Origin: Burkholderiales bacterium
GTDB lineage: Bacteria; Pseudomonadota; Gammaproteobacteria; Burkholderiales; Burkholderiaceae_C
DNA: 64,000 nucleotides
Assembly (NCBI GenBank): GCA_003963115.1
Contig: RXJQ01000020.1
Coordinates: forward strand, 53,433-117,432
Direction: 5' to 3'
The position numbers and the translations under genes are program-made. This document shows positions 7,943 to 17,340 of this stretch, piece by piece (position 1 is the first letter of the stretch; each line of letters begins with the position of its first letter). Under the pieces are notes generated by a model. The model ran no database searches, was not told the DNA's origin, and saw only the letters and a list, made by a program, of their open reading frames with translations.

Positions 7943-10605
7943 GCGCTCACCATCGAATCCGTCGTCTCTGCATGGGCAAAGTAGCGGCGCCCCACCTCGT
8001 CGGAGAGGCGCCACCCCACATCGATCAGGCGATTGAGCAGGTTGAGCACGGCTTCGCTGCCCGTTTCGGGGTCGCACAGCTCGGTGAGCGTGGCACCGAC
8101 GCCTTCGTGTGGCAGCAGGGCCAGCAAGTCGTCATGAGAACTCCCGCGCACGGGCAGCTTGACCAGCTCGTTGCGCAGCCGGCGAAGCACGCAGGCCAGG
8201 GCACGCGGGTTGGTTTCGTCCATCACCAGCAAGGCGATCAAGGCGGGCACTTCCAGGCGGCGCTGGAAACGGGCGCGGAAGGTGATGGTGCTGTCGAACA
8301 GATCAAGCACCAGATCGAAGCCCTGTGGATGTTGCAAGGCATCGTTTTCCCAGAAGGCCTTGAGCAGACCCGCATAACCTGTGAGGCGCTCGATGAGCCG
8401 GCCCACGGTCAGCAGGCGCCAGCCTGGGTCACGGGTCATGCGGTCGGTCTGCGCGCCGGTAACGGCGGCCAGTTGCATGCCCAGGTGCTCGAACGCATCG
8501 TGGGCCAGCGTGAGGCTGTGTGGCTTGCTGGCCAGATGTGCCTTTGAAGGCAGCTCATCTTCGCTGCCCTCTTCTTCGTCAGCCTCGACAGCGGCCGGCT
8601 GGATGGCCTTGGAGATGCGCTGCTGGAAGTCACTGCCCAAGGCCCGCAGCAAACGGGCGTGTTCGGGCGACAGGCGTTCGCGCAAGCTCTGCGCGGAATG
8701 GGCCAGGCAGCTCAGGTTGTAGCCCAGGCTGTAGGCGCCGTGCTTGGCCGAGGTGTCGACCAGGGCATCCATGGCAGCGCGCTCGAACACGCGCGGTGAC
8801 TGGCTCAGGCTGGGTGTGCCCGGCGGCACGAGGCCGTTGGCCAGCGCCAGGTCGGACAGCAAACGCGAGACCGCATCGTGCAGGTCGTCGTCGCTGGACT
8901 GCAGGCTCACCAGGGTCTGCATCAGGCGCAACTGCTGCTCGGTGCGCTCGGTGTAGCGGCCCATCCAGAAGAGGTTCTCGCCAGTGCGGCTGGCCACGGG
9001 GCGCTGGCGCTGCATGAGCTCTTCAGGCTTGATGGACGACGGCAGCATCGAGAAGGTGTCCACCGACTCGTCGGTCAGGACCCAGGTGTCCAGGCTGCTG
9101 CCACCCAGCTGCATGGACACCGGCCCGGCATCGCGTGTGGCGATGCGCGTCATGCCACCGGGCAGGACCTGCCATCCACCACGGCCATCGGCCAGGGCGT
9201 AGACGCGCAAGGAGGCACCCCGCATGCTCAGCGAGCCGCCGGACCACACCGGTGCCTGCGGATAGGGCACGAAGCGCTGCACGGTGTAGGCAGCAGGGTC
9301 ATGGTCGATGCGCTCACGCCAGCTCTTGAGCGCCGACGGCGTGAGTGAACGCCCGATCACGGCGTCGAAGTTCTGCCGCAAGGCGGGCGAACCGAAACCG
9401 GGCGTGCCGATGTGCGGATAGCTGGGCCGGATGACGCGGCCATTGAGGTCGTCGCGCACGTCTTGCCAGGCAGCCTGCTCGCCACACCACCAGGTCGGCA
9501 GAGACGGCAAATCCAGCTCCTCTCCCAGCAGCTTTCTCGACAGGGCCGGCAGGAAGCCGTGCACTGCAGGCGACTCCAGGAAGCCCGTACCCAGCGCGTT
9601 GGACAGCACCACCTTGCCCGCGCGCACGGCCTGCATCAGGCCAGGCACGCCCAGGTGCGAGTCCGAGCGCAACTCCAGCGGGTCGCAGAAGTCGTCGTCC
9701 AGACGGCGCAGCAAGCCGTGGATGGGCTCCAGACCCTGCACGGTCTTGAGGAACAGGCCTTCATCGCGCACGACCAGGTCACCGCCTTCCACCAGCGGCA
9801 GGCCCAGGTAACGCGCCAGGTAGGCGTGCTCGAAATAGGTCTCGTTGTAGGGCCCAGGCGTCAGCAGCGCCAGGCGAGGCGCCTGGCCGCCGGCACAGGT
9901 CGTGGCCAGCTCGGTCATGGTGTCGAGCAATCGCCGATAGCCCTTGGCCAGATGCTGCACACTCATCGCCCGGTAGGCCTCGGGGAACAGGCGCGAGACG
10001 ATCAGCCGGTTCTGCATCACATAGCCCAGCCCAGACGGGGCCTGCGTGCGCTGCGACACGACCCACCAGGCACCATCCGGCCCCCGAACCAGATCGAAAG
10101 CCACCATGTGCAGGTAGATGCCGCCGATGGGCTCGACGCCCTGCAGGCCGCGCAGATAGCTCGGATGCCCCAGCACCAGCGCGGAAGGCAGCAAGGCGTC
10201 CTTGAGCACGCTTTGCTCTCCATAGACGTCTTGCAGCACGCGGTTGAGCAGGCAGGCACGCTGGGCCACGCCCTGCTCCAGCGCCTGCCAGTCTTCAGTG
10301 GAAATGATGAGGGGCAGCGGCTCCAGCGACCAGGGCCGGCTCGGGCCGCCCTGCGCGTTGTAGACGTTGTAGGTGATGCCGTCTTCCTGAATCTGGTGCG
10401 CCAGCAGACCCTGACGGCGCGTGAGGTCGTCCAGGGGTGCGCCCAGATGGTCGGCAAAGGCCTGCCAGACCGGCCTCAGGCTGCCATCGTCGGCCCGCAG
10501 CTCATCGTAATGCCCAGCCTCTGCGGGGCGGGCCAGACGCAGCATGTCCTGTGCAACCGAGGGCGGTGAGGCGGGGTCGTCGAATAGTTGCAGCGTGGAT
10601 GACAT
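7939..10605 (-). CDS. Fused circularly permuted ATP-grasp and alpha-E protein
   Basis: The 888-residue product carries two modules that are separate genes just downstream. Residues 1 to about 490 are a circularly permuted ATP-grasp domain (NVYNAQGG, VVSQRTQAPSGLGYVMQNR, LPGGMTRIA, LDTWVLTD). From about 525 to the end is an alpha-E domain beginning ASRTGENLFWMGRYTERTEQQLRLM. The ATP-grasp part is diverged from the separate copy: the E-D-N-L-R-V motif reads S-Q-R-T-Q-A, suggesting altered ligand handling. The start at 10605 is not strongly supported by a ribosome site; 10623 is possible. It is coupled to the transglutaminase gene by a 4-base overlap. Confidence 0.9.
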   Translation of the reverse strand: MSSTLQLFDDPASPPSVAQDMLRLARPAEAGHYDELRADDGSLRPVWQAFADHLGAPLDDLTRRQGLLAHQIQEDGITYNVYNAQGGPSRPWSLEPLPLIISTEDWQALEQGVAQRACLLNRVLQDVYGEQSVLKDALLPSALVLGHPSYLRGLQGVEPIGGIYLHMVAFDLVRGPDGAWWVVSQRTQAPSGLGYVMQNRLIVSRLFPEAYRAMSVQHLAKGYRRLLDTMTELATTCAGGQAPRLALLTPGPYNETYFEHAYLARYLGLPLVEGGDLVVRDEGLFLKTVQGLEPIHGLLRRLDDDFCDPLELRSDSHLGVPGLMQAVRAGKVVLSNALGTGFLESPAVHGFLPALSRKLLGEELDLPSLPTWWCGEQAAWQDVRDDLNGRVIRPSYPHIGTPGFGSPALRQNFDAVIGRSLTPSALKSWRERIDHDPAAYTVQRFVPYPQAPVWSGGSLSMRGASLRVYALADGRGGWQVLPGGMTRIATRDAGPVSMQLGGSSLDTWVLTDESVDTFSMLPSSIKPEELMQRQRPVASRTGENLFWMGRYTERTEQQLRLMQTLVSLQSSDDDLHDAVSRLLSDLALANGLVPPGTPSLSQSPRVFERAAMDALVDTSAKHGAYSLGYNLSCLAHSAQSLRERLSPEHARLLRALGSDFQQRISKAIQPAAVEADEEEGSEDELPSKAHLASKPHSLTLAHDAFEHLGMQLAAVTGAQTDRMTRDPGWRLLTVGRLIERLTGYAGLLKAFWENDALQHPQGFDLVLDLFDSTITFRARFQRRLEVPALIALLVMDETNPRALACVLRRLRNELVKLPVRGSSHDDLLALLPHEGVGATLTELCDPETGSEAVLNLLNRLIDVGWRLSDEVGRRYFAHAETTDSMVSA

Positions 10606-10753
10606 GAGGGCGTGGCCGAACAAGGCGGCTGGGGACAGCTAGCCTGATTGTCGGCCATGTAAGCAAGACACTGGCCAGAGACTCTCCCTGAGACTGCCAC
10701 GGATTTGGCCATGCCGTGCCAGACGCACCAACTTGGTTCACCAAGGCGGCAGG

Positions 10754-12730
10754 CTATGTCGTGCCGAGATGCTCGTCCAGGCAACGCAGCAAGGCCGCCA
10801 CATCCAGCGGCTTGGTCAGGTAGGCGCTGAAGCCGTGCACGCGTGCAGCGTGGATGCGGTCGGGCATGGCATCGGCAGACAAGGCCACCTTGACCACGCC
10901 CTTGAGTGAATCTTTGAGCGAGGCCTCGCCATCGAGCAACTCGGCCAGCTCGAAGCCGGACATGTCGCCCAGGTGCATGTCGAGCAGCAGCAGATCGGGC
11001 TTGATCTGCTTGACCAGCTCCAGCGCCTCGGCCCCGCTGCGCGCCACCTCCAGCTTCCACATCGGACGAAGCTCCAGGATCTGGCGCACCAGCAGCACGT
11101 TGATCTCGTTGTCCTCGGCATAGAGGATGGTGGCCGGGCGCAGTTGAGGCAGCACCTCGTCGAGCGCGCCATGGTCGGAGGCCGGGTCCACTTCGGCTGT
11201 GGGGAAGCGCAGAGAGAAGCTGGTGCCCTGCCCCGCCTGGCTCTCCACCCCGATGGTGCCGCCCATCAACTCCACCAGGCGATGCACGATCACCAGGCCG
11301 ATGCCGGTGCCTTCAATGCCCGAGTGCTCGGCCCCCAGGCGATTAAATGGTTCGAACAGGTGGGCCAGCTGGCTCTGGCTGAGGCCCACGCCCGTATCCG
11401 CGACTTCCAGCACGATGTCATCCCCTTCAACACGTACATTGATTCGAATTTCGCCCTGCGGCCGGTTGTACTTCACCGCATTGCTCAACAGGTTGACCAG
11501 CACCTGGCGCAGGCGCACGCGGTCTGCCGTGACGTGCACACCCCAGATCGGCCCCGACTCGACGAGCGACACCGTGGCGCGCTCGGCGGCCTCCGCCACC
11601 ATGGCCTTGGCATCCTCGATGACCTTGCCCAGCAAGACAGGCTCGATCGACAGCGGCATGTCGCCCGCCTCGATGCGCGAGAGGTCCAGCACGTCGCTGA
11701 TCACATCGAGCAGGTGCGCACCGGAGCGCTCGATCAGCTCGACCTTCTGGCGTTGCCCGTCAGACAAGGCGGGCTGCGTGTCCATGTGCAGCAGTTGCGC
11801 AAAACCGATGACCGCATTGAGCGGCGTGCGCAACTCGTGGCTCATGCGCGAGAGGAACTGCGACTTGGCGCGGCTGGCGCGCTCCGCCGTCTCAGCGGCC
11901 ATGCGCGCCTCCTGATACAGCTTGTGCTCGGTGATGTCGGCGATGTAGCCGCAGCGCACTTCGTTGCCATCCTTGTCGACACCGGCAATCGAATCTGCCG
12001 CGCACCAGCGCAACTCGCCTTGGGCATTACGCACACGGAACTCGCTGTGCAGGCGGCTGGACTCCGACACGGCCTTGTCCCGCTGCTGAAAGAACTGGCT
12101 GAGGTCCTCCGGCGGCACACGGTTGTAGAGCACCCAGGGGCTGGCCAGCGCTTCTTCCGGCGTGGTGCCAAACAACTGTCGCACCCCCTCGCTGACAAAA
12201 TCCAGCCGCCCACCCTTGTCGGGGCCTGGCCTGAACACGTAGATCATGCCCGGCAGGTTGTTCGACAAGGCCGTGAGCAGCACATTGCGGTGCGTGAGCC
12301 AGGCCTCCTGCATCTTGCGCTCGGTGATGTCGGCCAGCAGCGTGTACCAGAGGGTGCCGTGTGGCGCCAGCTCTACAGGCCGCGACTGCACCACGAACCA
12401 GCGCATGTCTTGACCCGGCTGCTGTGACCGACATTCGATCTCGAAGGGCTCGTTGCGGCGCATGCTGAGGCTGATGGCCGCATACATGGCCGCCTGGTCA
12501 TCGGCGTGAACCAGATCGGTCAGGCGTTTGCCCAGCAAGTCCGCCCGCTCGAAACCCAGCACAGCGCAGGCCTGGGCATTGCTTTCAAGCAGCTCACCCT
12601 TGTTCCCCAGAATGACCTGGGCGGCGGGAGACGAGTCGAAACAGGCCTTGTAGACAGCTTCGCTCAGGCTCGGCACATCGGTCGAGACGGTCTGGAAAGG
12701 GGTGCCACCCTGGGTGGACGGAACCGGCAT
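10754..12730 (-). CDS. PAS-PAS hybrid sensor histidine kinase with receiver domain
   Basis: The 658-residue protein is a soluble hybrid kinase: PAS about 24-145, PAS/PAC about 150-272, HisKA with phospho-acceptor His298 in MSHELRTPLNAVIGF, HATPase with the N box NLLSNAVKYN, G1 DTGVGLS and G2 GTGIGL, then a receiver domain with Asp584 in LLLLDMHLGD and the conserved Lys in LTKPLD. No transmembrane helix is seen, so it senses a cytoplasmic cue. No output regulator is adjacent, so phosphate probably leaves to an Hpt protein or response regulator elsewhere. It sits inside the ATP-grasp/transglutaminase block with its own promoter. Confidence 0.93.
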   Translation of the reverse strand: MPVPSTQGGTPFQTVSTDVPSLSEAVYKACFDSSPAAQVILGNKGELLESNAQACAVLGFERADLLGKRLTDLVHADDQAAMYAAISLSMRRNEPFEIECRSQQPGQDMRWFVVQSRPVELAPHGTLWYTLLADITERKMQEAWLTHRNVLLTALSNNLPGMIYVFRPGPDKGGRLDFVSEGVRQLFGTTPEEALASPWVLYNRVPPEDLSQFFQQRDKAVSESSRLHSEFRVRNAQGELRWCAADSIAGVDKDGNEVRCGYIADITEHKLYQEARMAAETAERASRAKSQFLSRMSHELRTPLNAVIGFAQLLHMDTQPALSDGQRQKVELIERSGAHLLDVISDVLDLSRIEAGDMPLSIEPVLLGKVIEDAKAMVAEAAERATVSLVESGPIWGVHVTADRVRLRQVLVNLLSNAVKYNRPQGEIRINVRVEGDDIVLEVADTGVGLSQSQLAHLFEPFNRLGAEHSGIEGTGIGLVIVHRLVELMGGTIGVESQAGQGTSFSLRFPTAEVDPASDHGALDEVLPQLRPATILYAEDNEINVLLVRQILELRPMWKLEVARSGAEALELVKQIKPDLLLLDMHLGDMSGFELAELLDGEASLKDSLKGVVKVALSADAMPDRIHAARVHGFSAYLTKPLDVAALLRCLDEHLGTT

Positions 12731-12741
12731 GGATACAAACA

Positions 12742-12792
12742 GGTTTGACTACAGGCGGGTTATTAGAACCCATGAAAACAGTGTGTCAAACC
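12742..12792 (-). promoter_or_regulatory. Candidate promoter and inverted repeat upstream of the hybrid kinase
   Basis: Reading the minus strand, TTGACA (12784-12789) is followed after 18 bases by TAATAA (12760-12765), a good sigma-70-type pair about 30 bases before the start codon. The -35 lies in one arm of a perfect 8-bp inverted repeat, GGTTTGAC at 12742-12749 and GTCAAACC at 12785-12792, so the two arms bracket the promoter. Confidence 0.6.
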
Positions 12793-12900
12793 ATCGTCAG
12801 ACCGGTACCTAGGGTTGCCCCTTTCTCCCGCCCATTTGATGGGCCGCTTTTGACGCCAAGTGGGTCCCTTTCGACGACCTGCCTCCTTCAAATGCCCATT

Positions 12901-15900
12901 TCATGACAAATGGCTCACGCGCAAATCGAGCGTCAAGGGATGCTCGATGCCCGGCATCAAGGGCTTGAGCGACATCACACCTGGCGTGTGGCCCATGCGG
13001 AAGAAACGCGCCAGGCGGCGACTTTCGGCCTCATAGGCATTGACCGGGAAGCTGTCGTAACTGCGGCCTCCCGGGTGGGCCACGTTGTACTGGCAGCCAC
13101 CCACAGAGCGCTTGAGCCAGCTGTCGACCACATCGAAGGTCAGCGGGGCGTCCGTACCGATGGTCGGGTGCAGACAGGAAGGCGGCTGCCATGCTCTATA
13201 GCGCACCCCCGCCACGAACTCGCCAACCCGGCCTGTGGGGTGCAGCGGCAAGATGCGCCCATTGACCGTCACCACATGGCGATTGCCATTGAGCCCGGTG
13301 GCCCGCACCTCCAGGCGCTCCAGAGAGGAATCGACATAGCGCACCGTGGTGCCTGCCGCGCCCTCCTCCCCCATCACATGCCAGGGCTCCAGGGCGCCAC
13401 GCAAGGTCAGGCGCACGCCCGCCGACGCGATCTCGCCGATGTAGGGGAAGCGGAACTCGAAGTGTGGCGCGAACCACTCGGGCCGGAACTCGTAGCCAGC
13501 CATGCCCAATTCAGCCAGCACATCGGCGAAATCCTGCTCCACGAAGCTGGGCAGCAGGAAGCGGTCATGCAAGCCCGTGCCCCAACGCGTGAGGCGCTGC
13601 GCCCCATGGCCCTTATAGGGCTCCTTCCAGAACCAGGCCACCAGCGCGCGCAGCAGCAGTTGCTGCACCAGGCTCATCTTGGCGTGCGGCGGCATCTCGA
13701 AGGCACGCAACTCCAGCAGGCCGAGGCGACCGGTCGGCCCATCGGGCGAGTAGAGCTTGTCGATGCAGAACTCGCTGCGGTGCGTGTTGCCCGTCGCGTC
13801 GATCAGCAGGTTGCGCAGCGTGCGGTCGATCAGCCAGGGAGGGCATTGCCCCCAGATGTCCATCTGCCGCTCGATCTCCTTCAGGCCAATCTCGGTCTCA
13901 TAGACCTGATCCTGGCGGGCCTCGTCGATGCGCGGCGCCTGGCTTGTCGGCCCGATGAACAGGCCCGAGAACAGGTAGGACAGCGAAGGGTGGTTGTGCC
14001 AGAAGGTCAGCAGGCTGGCCAGCAGATCGGGCCGGCGCAGGAAGGGGCTGTCTGGTGGCGTGGCACCACCCAGCACGAAGTGGTTGCCGCCGCCCGTGCC
14101 TGTGTGCCGACCATCGACCATGAACTTCTCGGTGGACAGGCGCGTTTCGTGTGCGGCCTGGTAGAGGAACTCCGTGTGATCGACCAGTTGCGCCCAGTTC
14201 GAAGCCGGGTGGATGTTGACCTCGATGACACCCGGGTCCGGCGTGACCTGCAGCATCTTCAGGCGCGCATCGCGCGGCGGCGGATAGCCCTCCAGCACGA
14301 TGTGCATGCCCAGATCGGTCGCCGTGGCCTCTACGGCCGACAGCAGATCCAGGTAGTCGTCCAGGCTGGTCAAAGGCGGCATGAACACATACATCACACC
14401 ACCGCCCTGGCCCTCCACTTCGACCTTGGGGCCGCTGGCACGATCGGGGTTGCGAACCTCGACACAAACGGCCGAGCGGGTGATCCAGTGCGCCGACTCG
14501 AAACGGCTGGGCTGCTTGTTCGGATCCACGGGGTTGGGCGAGGAAGGCCCTGCGGCGCCGGCCGTCGGATTGGCGGCCAGATCACCCCACTCTCCATTGA
14601 CACCCACGCCGCCCAGGCCCGTGACCCGCTGGCCTTGAATGGACACCGCCCCACCTTGCGCGAACCCTCCGCCCACCTGATGCTGACCATACTGCGAACG
14701 CAGCAGCGCAGCATCGGCCAGCGGCGCCTTGGGCGCAAAGGGGTCATGCTCCAGCGCATAGGGATACTCGCCGCGCGTGACCCAGGGCAGAGAGTCCAGC
14801 GGCAGGCGGTAGCCCATGGGCGAATCACCCGGGATCAGGTACATGCGCTCATCGCGGAAGAACCAGGGCCCCGTCACCCACTTCGCACCGCTCAGGCCCA
14901 CGGTCCATTCGCGCTTGAGCGGCAGGGCATAGCCCACCGTGTAGTCCAGGCCTTGATCGAAGATGCGGCGCAGGCGAACACGTTCCAGCTCATCGTCCAG
15001 GCGTGAATCGAAGGGGTCCACGTTCACCGGCAGGCGACGCTCGCGCCACAGGTAGTACCAGGTGTCTTCATAGCCGGGCTCGATGTGGCTCGTGCCCACG
15101 CCCAGCTTGGTCGCCAGCGTGTCGATGAAAAGCTTGGCATCGGCACTGGTGTAGCGCACGGAGTTGCGTTCGTCGGCAAACAGGCTGGGGTCATGCCAGC
15201 AGGGTTGGCCATCGGCCCGCCAGAAGATCGACAAGGCCCAGCGCGGCAACTGCTCGCCCGGGTACCACTTGCCCTGACCAAAGTGCAGGAAGCCGCCTTG
15301 GCCATAGCGCTGGCGCAGCTTGTGGACCAGTTCGGTGGCCAGGCCACGCTTGGTGGGGCCCAAGGCATCGGTGTTCCACTCGGCGCCGTCACGGTCGTCC
15401 ACCGACACGAAGGTGGGCTCACCGCCCATGGTCAGGCGCACATCGCCACGCTGGAGGTCTGCATCGACCTGCGAGCCCAGGGCATCGATGGCCTGCCACT
15501 GCGCATCGGTATAGGGCTTGGTGACGCGCGGGCTTTCATAGATGCGCGTGATGCCCATCCGGTGCTCGAAGGACACCTCGCACTCGTCTATCGCCCCCGT
15601 CACCGGCGCCGCACCTGTGGGCTCGGGCGTGCAGGCCACAGGGATGTGGCCCTCGCCCGCCAGCAAGCCCGAGGTCGGGTCCAGCCCGATCCAGCCCGCG
15701 CCAGGCAGGAAGACTTCGCACCAGGCGTGCAGGTCGGTGAAATCCACCTCGGTACCCGATGGGCCGTCAAGCGCGGCCACATCGGCCTTCAACTGGATCA
15801 GGTAGCCCGATACGAAGCGCGCCGCCAGCCCCATGTGGCGCAAAGCCTGCACCAGCAGCCAGCCGGTGTCGCGGCAGGAGCCCGACTTCAGCGTCAAGGT

Positions 15901-16413
15901 TTCTTCAGGCGTCTGCACGCCCGGCTCCATGCGGATCGTGTAGCTGATTTCGCTTTGCAGGCGCTGGTTGAGCCCCACCAGGAAATCGATGGTGCGCACC
16001 TTCGAGCGGTCGATGCTCTCCACAAAGGCCTTGAATGCCGGTGTCAACTCGGACTTGGCCAGATACGGCGTCAGGTCATGCAGGCTGGAGTCGTCGTAAC
16101 TGAAGGGATAGTTCTCGGCCTCGGGCTCCAGGAAGAAGTCGAAGGGGTTGTAGACCGCCATCTCGGCGACCAGGTCCACCGTGATCTTGAATTCCTTGGT
16201 CTGCTCGGGAAACACCAGCCGGGCCAGGTGATTGGAAAACGGATCCTGCTGCCAGTTGATGAAGTGGACGGCCGGCTCGACCCTCAATGAATACGACAGG
16301 ATGCGCGTGCGGCAATGCGGTGCAGGCCGCAGGCGGATCACTTGAGGAGACAGGCTGACCAGCCGGTCGTAGCTGTAGTGCGTGACGTGGTTGAGGGCAA
16401 CGTGAATGGACAC
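12901..16413 (-). CDS. Transglutaminase-DUF2126 fusion protein
   Basis: The 1170-residue protein starts with a bacterial transglutaminase-like N-domain (SIHVALNHVTHYSYDR, SPQVIRLRPAPH), then a transglutaminase core with Cys in KSGSCRDTGWLL, His in DLHAWCEV and Asp in GLDPTSG, by about residue 290. The remaining ~850 residues are the DUF2126 region (COG4196), with RLTMGGEPTFVSVDDRDGAEWNTDA and a C-terminal beta-rich part. The family has no proven function. GTG 16413 is the start because homologues begin at S-I-H-V; GGAG lies just upstream. It is the most upstream gene of the block and could drive the whole set. Confidence 0.92.
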   Translation of the reverse strand: MSIHVALNHVTHYSYDRLVSLSPQVIRLRPAPHCRTRILSYSLRVEPAVHFINWQQDPFSNHLARLVFPEQTKEFKITVDLVAEMAVYNPFDFFLEPEAENYPFSYDDSSLHDLTPYLAKSELTPAFKAFVESIDRSKVRTIDFLVGLNQRLQSEISYTIRMEPGVQTPEETLTLKSGSCRDTGWLLVQALRHMGLAARFVSGYLIQLKADVAALDGPSGTEVDFTDLHAWCEVFLPGAGWIGLDPTSGLLAGEGHIPVACTPEPTGAAPVTGAIDECEVSFEHRMGITRIYESPRVTKPYTDAQWQAIDALGSQVDADLQRGDVRLTMGGEPTFVSVDDRDGAEWNTDALGPTKRGLATELVHKLRQRYGQGGFLHFGQGKWYPGEQLPRWALSIFWRADGQPCWHDPSLFADERNSVRYTSADAKLFIDTLATKLGVGTSHIEPGYEDTWYYLWRERRLPVNVDPFDSRLDDELERVRLRRIFDQGLDYTVGYALPLKREWTVGLSGAKWVTGPWFFRDERMYLIPGDSPMGYRLPLDSLPWVTRGEYPYALEHDPFAPKAPLADAALLRSQYGQHQVGGGFAQGGAVSIQGQRVTGLGGVGVNGEWGDLAANPTAGAAGPSSPNPVDPNKQPSRFESAHWITRSAVCVEVRNPDRASGPKVEVEGQGGGVMYVFMPPLTSLDDYLDLLSAVEATATDLGMHIVLEGYPPPRDARLKMLQVTPDPGVIEVNIHPASNWAQLVDHTEFLYQAAHETRLSTEKFMVDGRHTGTGGGNHFVLGGATPPDSPFLRRPDLLASLLTFWHNHPSLSYLFSGLFIGPTSQAPRIDEARQDQVYETEIGLKEIERQMDIWGQCPPWLIDRTLRNLLIDATGNTHRSEFCIDKLYSPDGPTGRLGLLELRAFEMPPHAKMSLVQQLLLRALVAWFWKEPYKGHGAQRLTRWGTGLHDRFLLPSFVEQDFADVLAELGMAGYEFRPEWFAPHFEFRFPYIGEIASAGVRLTLRGALEPWHVMGEEGAAGTTVRYVDSSLERLEVRATGLNGNRHVVTVNGRILPLHPTGRVGEFVAGVRYRAWQPPSCLHPTIGTDAPLTFDVVDSWLKRSVGGCQYNVAHPGGRSYDSFPVNAYEAESRRLARFFRMGHTPGVMSLKPLMPGIEHPLTLDLRVSHLS

Positions 16414-16544
16414 ACGGATCTCCGAAAGGACTGGCCGCACCAGTGTGCAGGCCTGCGTGTGACAGCAGCAAGTTATGGACCACCTTGGTGCGTGGTTTCA
16501 GCTGCACTTGCAAGGACTCAAGGACTGCTAGCCTCTTGCCTGCA

Positions 16545-17258
16545 TTAACCGCGCCACCAGCGACGAGGCAGCACGAGCAGCACCAGATCGATGTCTTCGA
16601 CGTCCTGCCTGTCGATGGTTTCTGGCTGGCCGCCATGCACGGGCAAGACCAGCAGGCTGTCCTGGCGGTCCACCATCAACTCCCTGATGAGCCTGCGGCC
16701 ATCCTTGAGCGTGATCAAGACCGTGTCTTGCGCCTCCAGCAGATCCTGCCGCTTTCTCAACAGCAGGCATTGGCCATCCTTGACGAACGGGGACAGGCCA
16801 TCGCCCTTGACCCGCACAGCTTGGGCACCGTCGATTACCACGGGCACGGTCAACTGACCCAGCTTGGTCTCATCATTTGCAGCCAGCCATTCCACCTCGC
16901 CTGGCTTGGAGGCGACCCGCAGCGTGGCGCACACCGGCATGGCCTGCTCAGCGGCTGCGGCATAGCCGGGCGCGGCCGTGTCTTGCGCCATCAACATGAC
17001 ATCGGCCAGCGGCTTGCCCTGGCCCGTGGCCAGCCAGTCCGCCTGTACACCCAGCACACGCGCCAGCGAGGGCGTGTGCGAGCTGCCTTGCGCACCAGCT
17101 TGGGGATCACACAGGTACTGGATGGACTGCGGCTTGACGCCCACCGTCCGCGCCAGCTCGCTCTGGTTGGTCTTGCCTGCCCGACGCATGGCCCACAACA
17201 GCCGGCCGGCGTAGCTGTGCCACGCCTTGCTGTCCCGCTCATTGGCTTTTTTAGTCAT
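16545..17258 (-). CDS. XRE-family repressor with S24-like C-terminal domain lacking the catalytic serine
   Basis: The 237-residue protein has an N-terminal helix-turn-helix of the lambda-repressor type (about 18-75, NQSELARTVGVKPQSIQYLCD) and a C-terminal S24/LexA-like domain (about 105-225). In LexA/cI proteins the self-cleaving Ser lies in G-D-S-M; here the site reads KGDGLSP, with Gly154 in its place, and the region of the catalytic Lys reads GRRLIREL. It therefore probably cannot self-cleave and would not respond to RecA. It is divergent from a small Cro-like gene, the layout of a phage switch, but no phage genes are near. Confidence 0.85.
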   Translation of the reverse strand: MTKKANERDSKAWHSYAGRLLWAMRRAGKTNQSELARTVGVKPQSIQYLCDPQAGAQGSSHTPSLARVLGVQADWLATGQGKPLADVMLMAQDTAAPGYAAAAEQAMPVCATLRVASKPGEVEWLAANDETKLGQLTVPVVIDGAQAVRVKGDGLSPFVKDGQCLLLRKRQDLLEAQDTVLITLKDGRRLIRELMVDRQDSLLVLPVHGGQPETIDRQDVEDIDLVLLVLPRRWWRG

Positions 17259-17340
17259 GCACGGATGCTACAAAAGTCTTTGTTGAGCGTATTGCAGAAA
17301 TTTCAGTAAAGCGCTACAAATACATCTGCAGGAGGAAAAA
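17259..17340. promoter_or_regulatory. Divergent control region of the cI/Cro-like pair
   Basis: This 82-base region holds both promoters and the likely operators. GCTACAAA occurs twice in direct orientation, at 17267-17274 and 17313-17320, 46 bases apart, next to the two start codons. AGGAGG (17330-17335) is an excellent ribosome site for the plus-strand gene. Repressor binding to the repeats is an inference. Confidence 0.5.

Noticed and set aside
12910..15006. A 698-codon plus-strand open frame antisense to the transglutaminase-DUF2126 gene
   Set aside because: It is the mirror of a conserved coding sequence and shows Arg/Gln/His-rich shadow composition without a ribosome site or domain.
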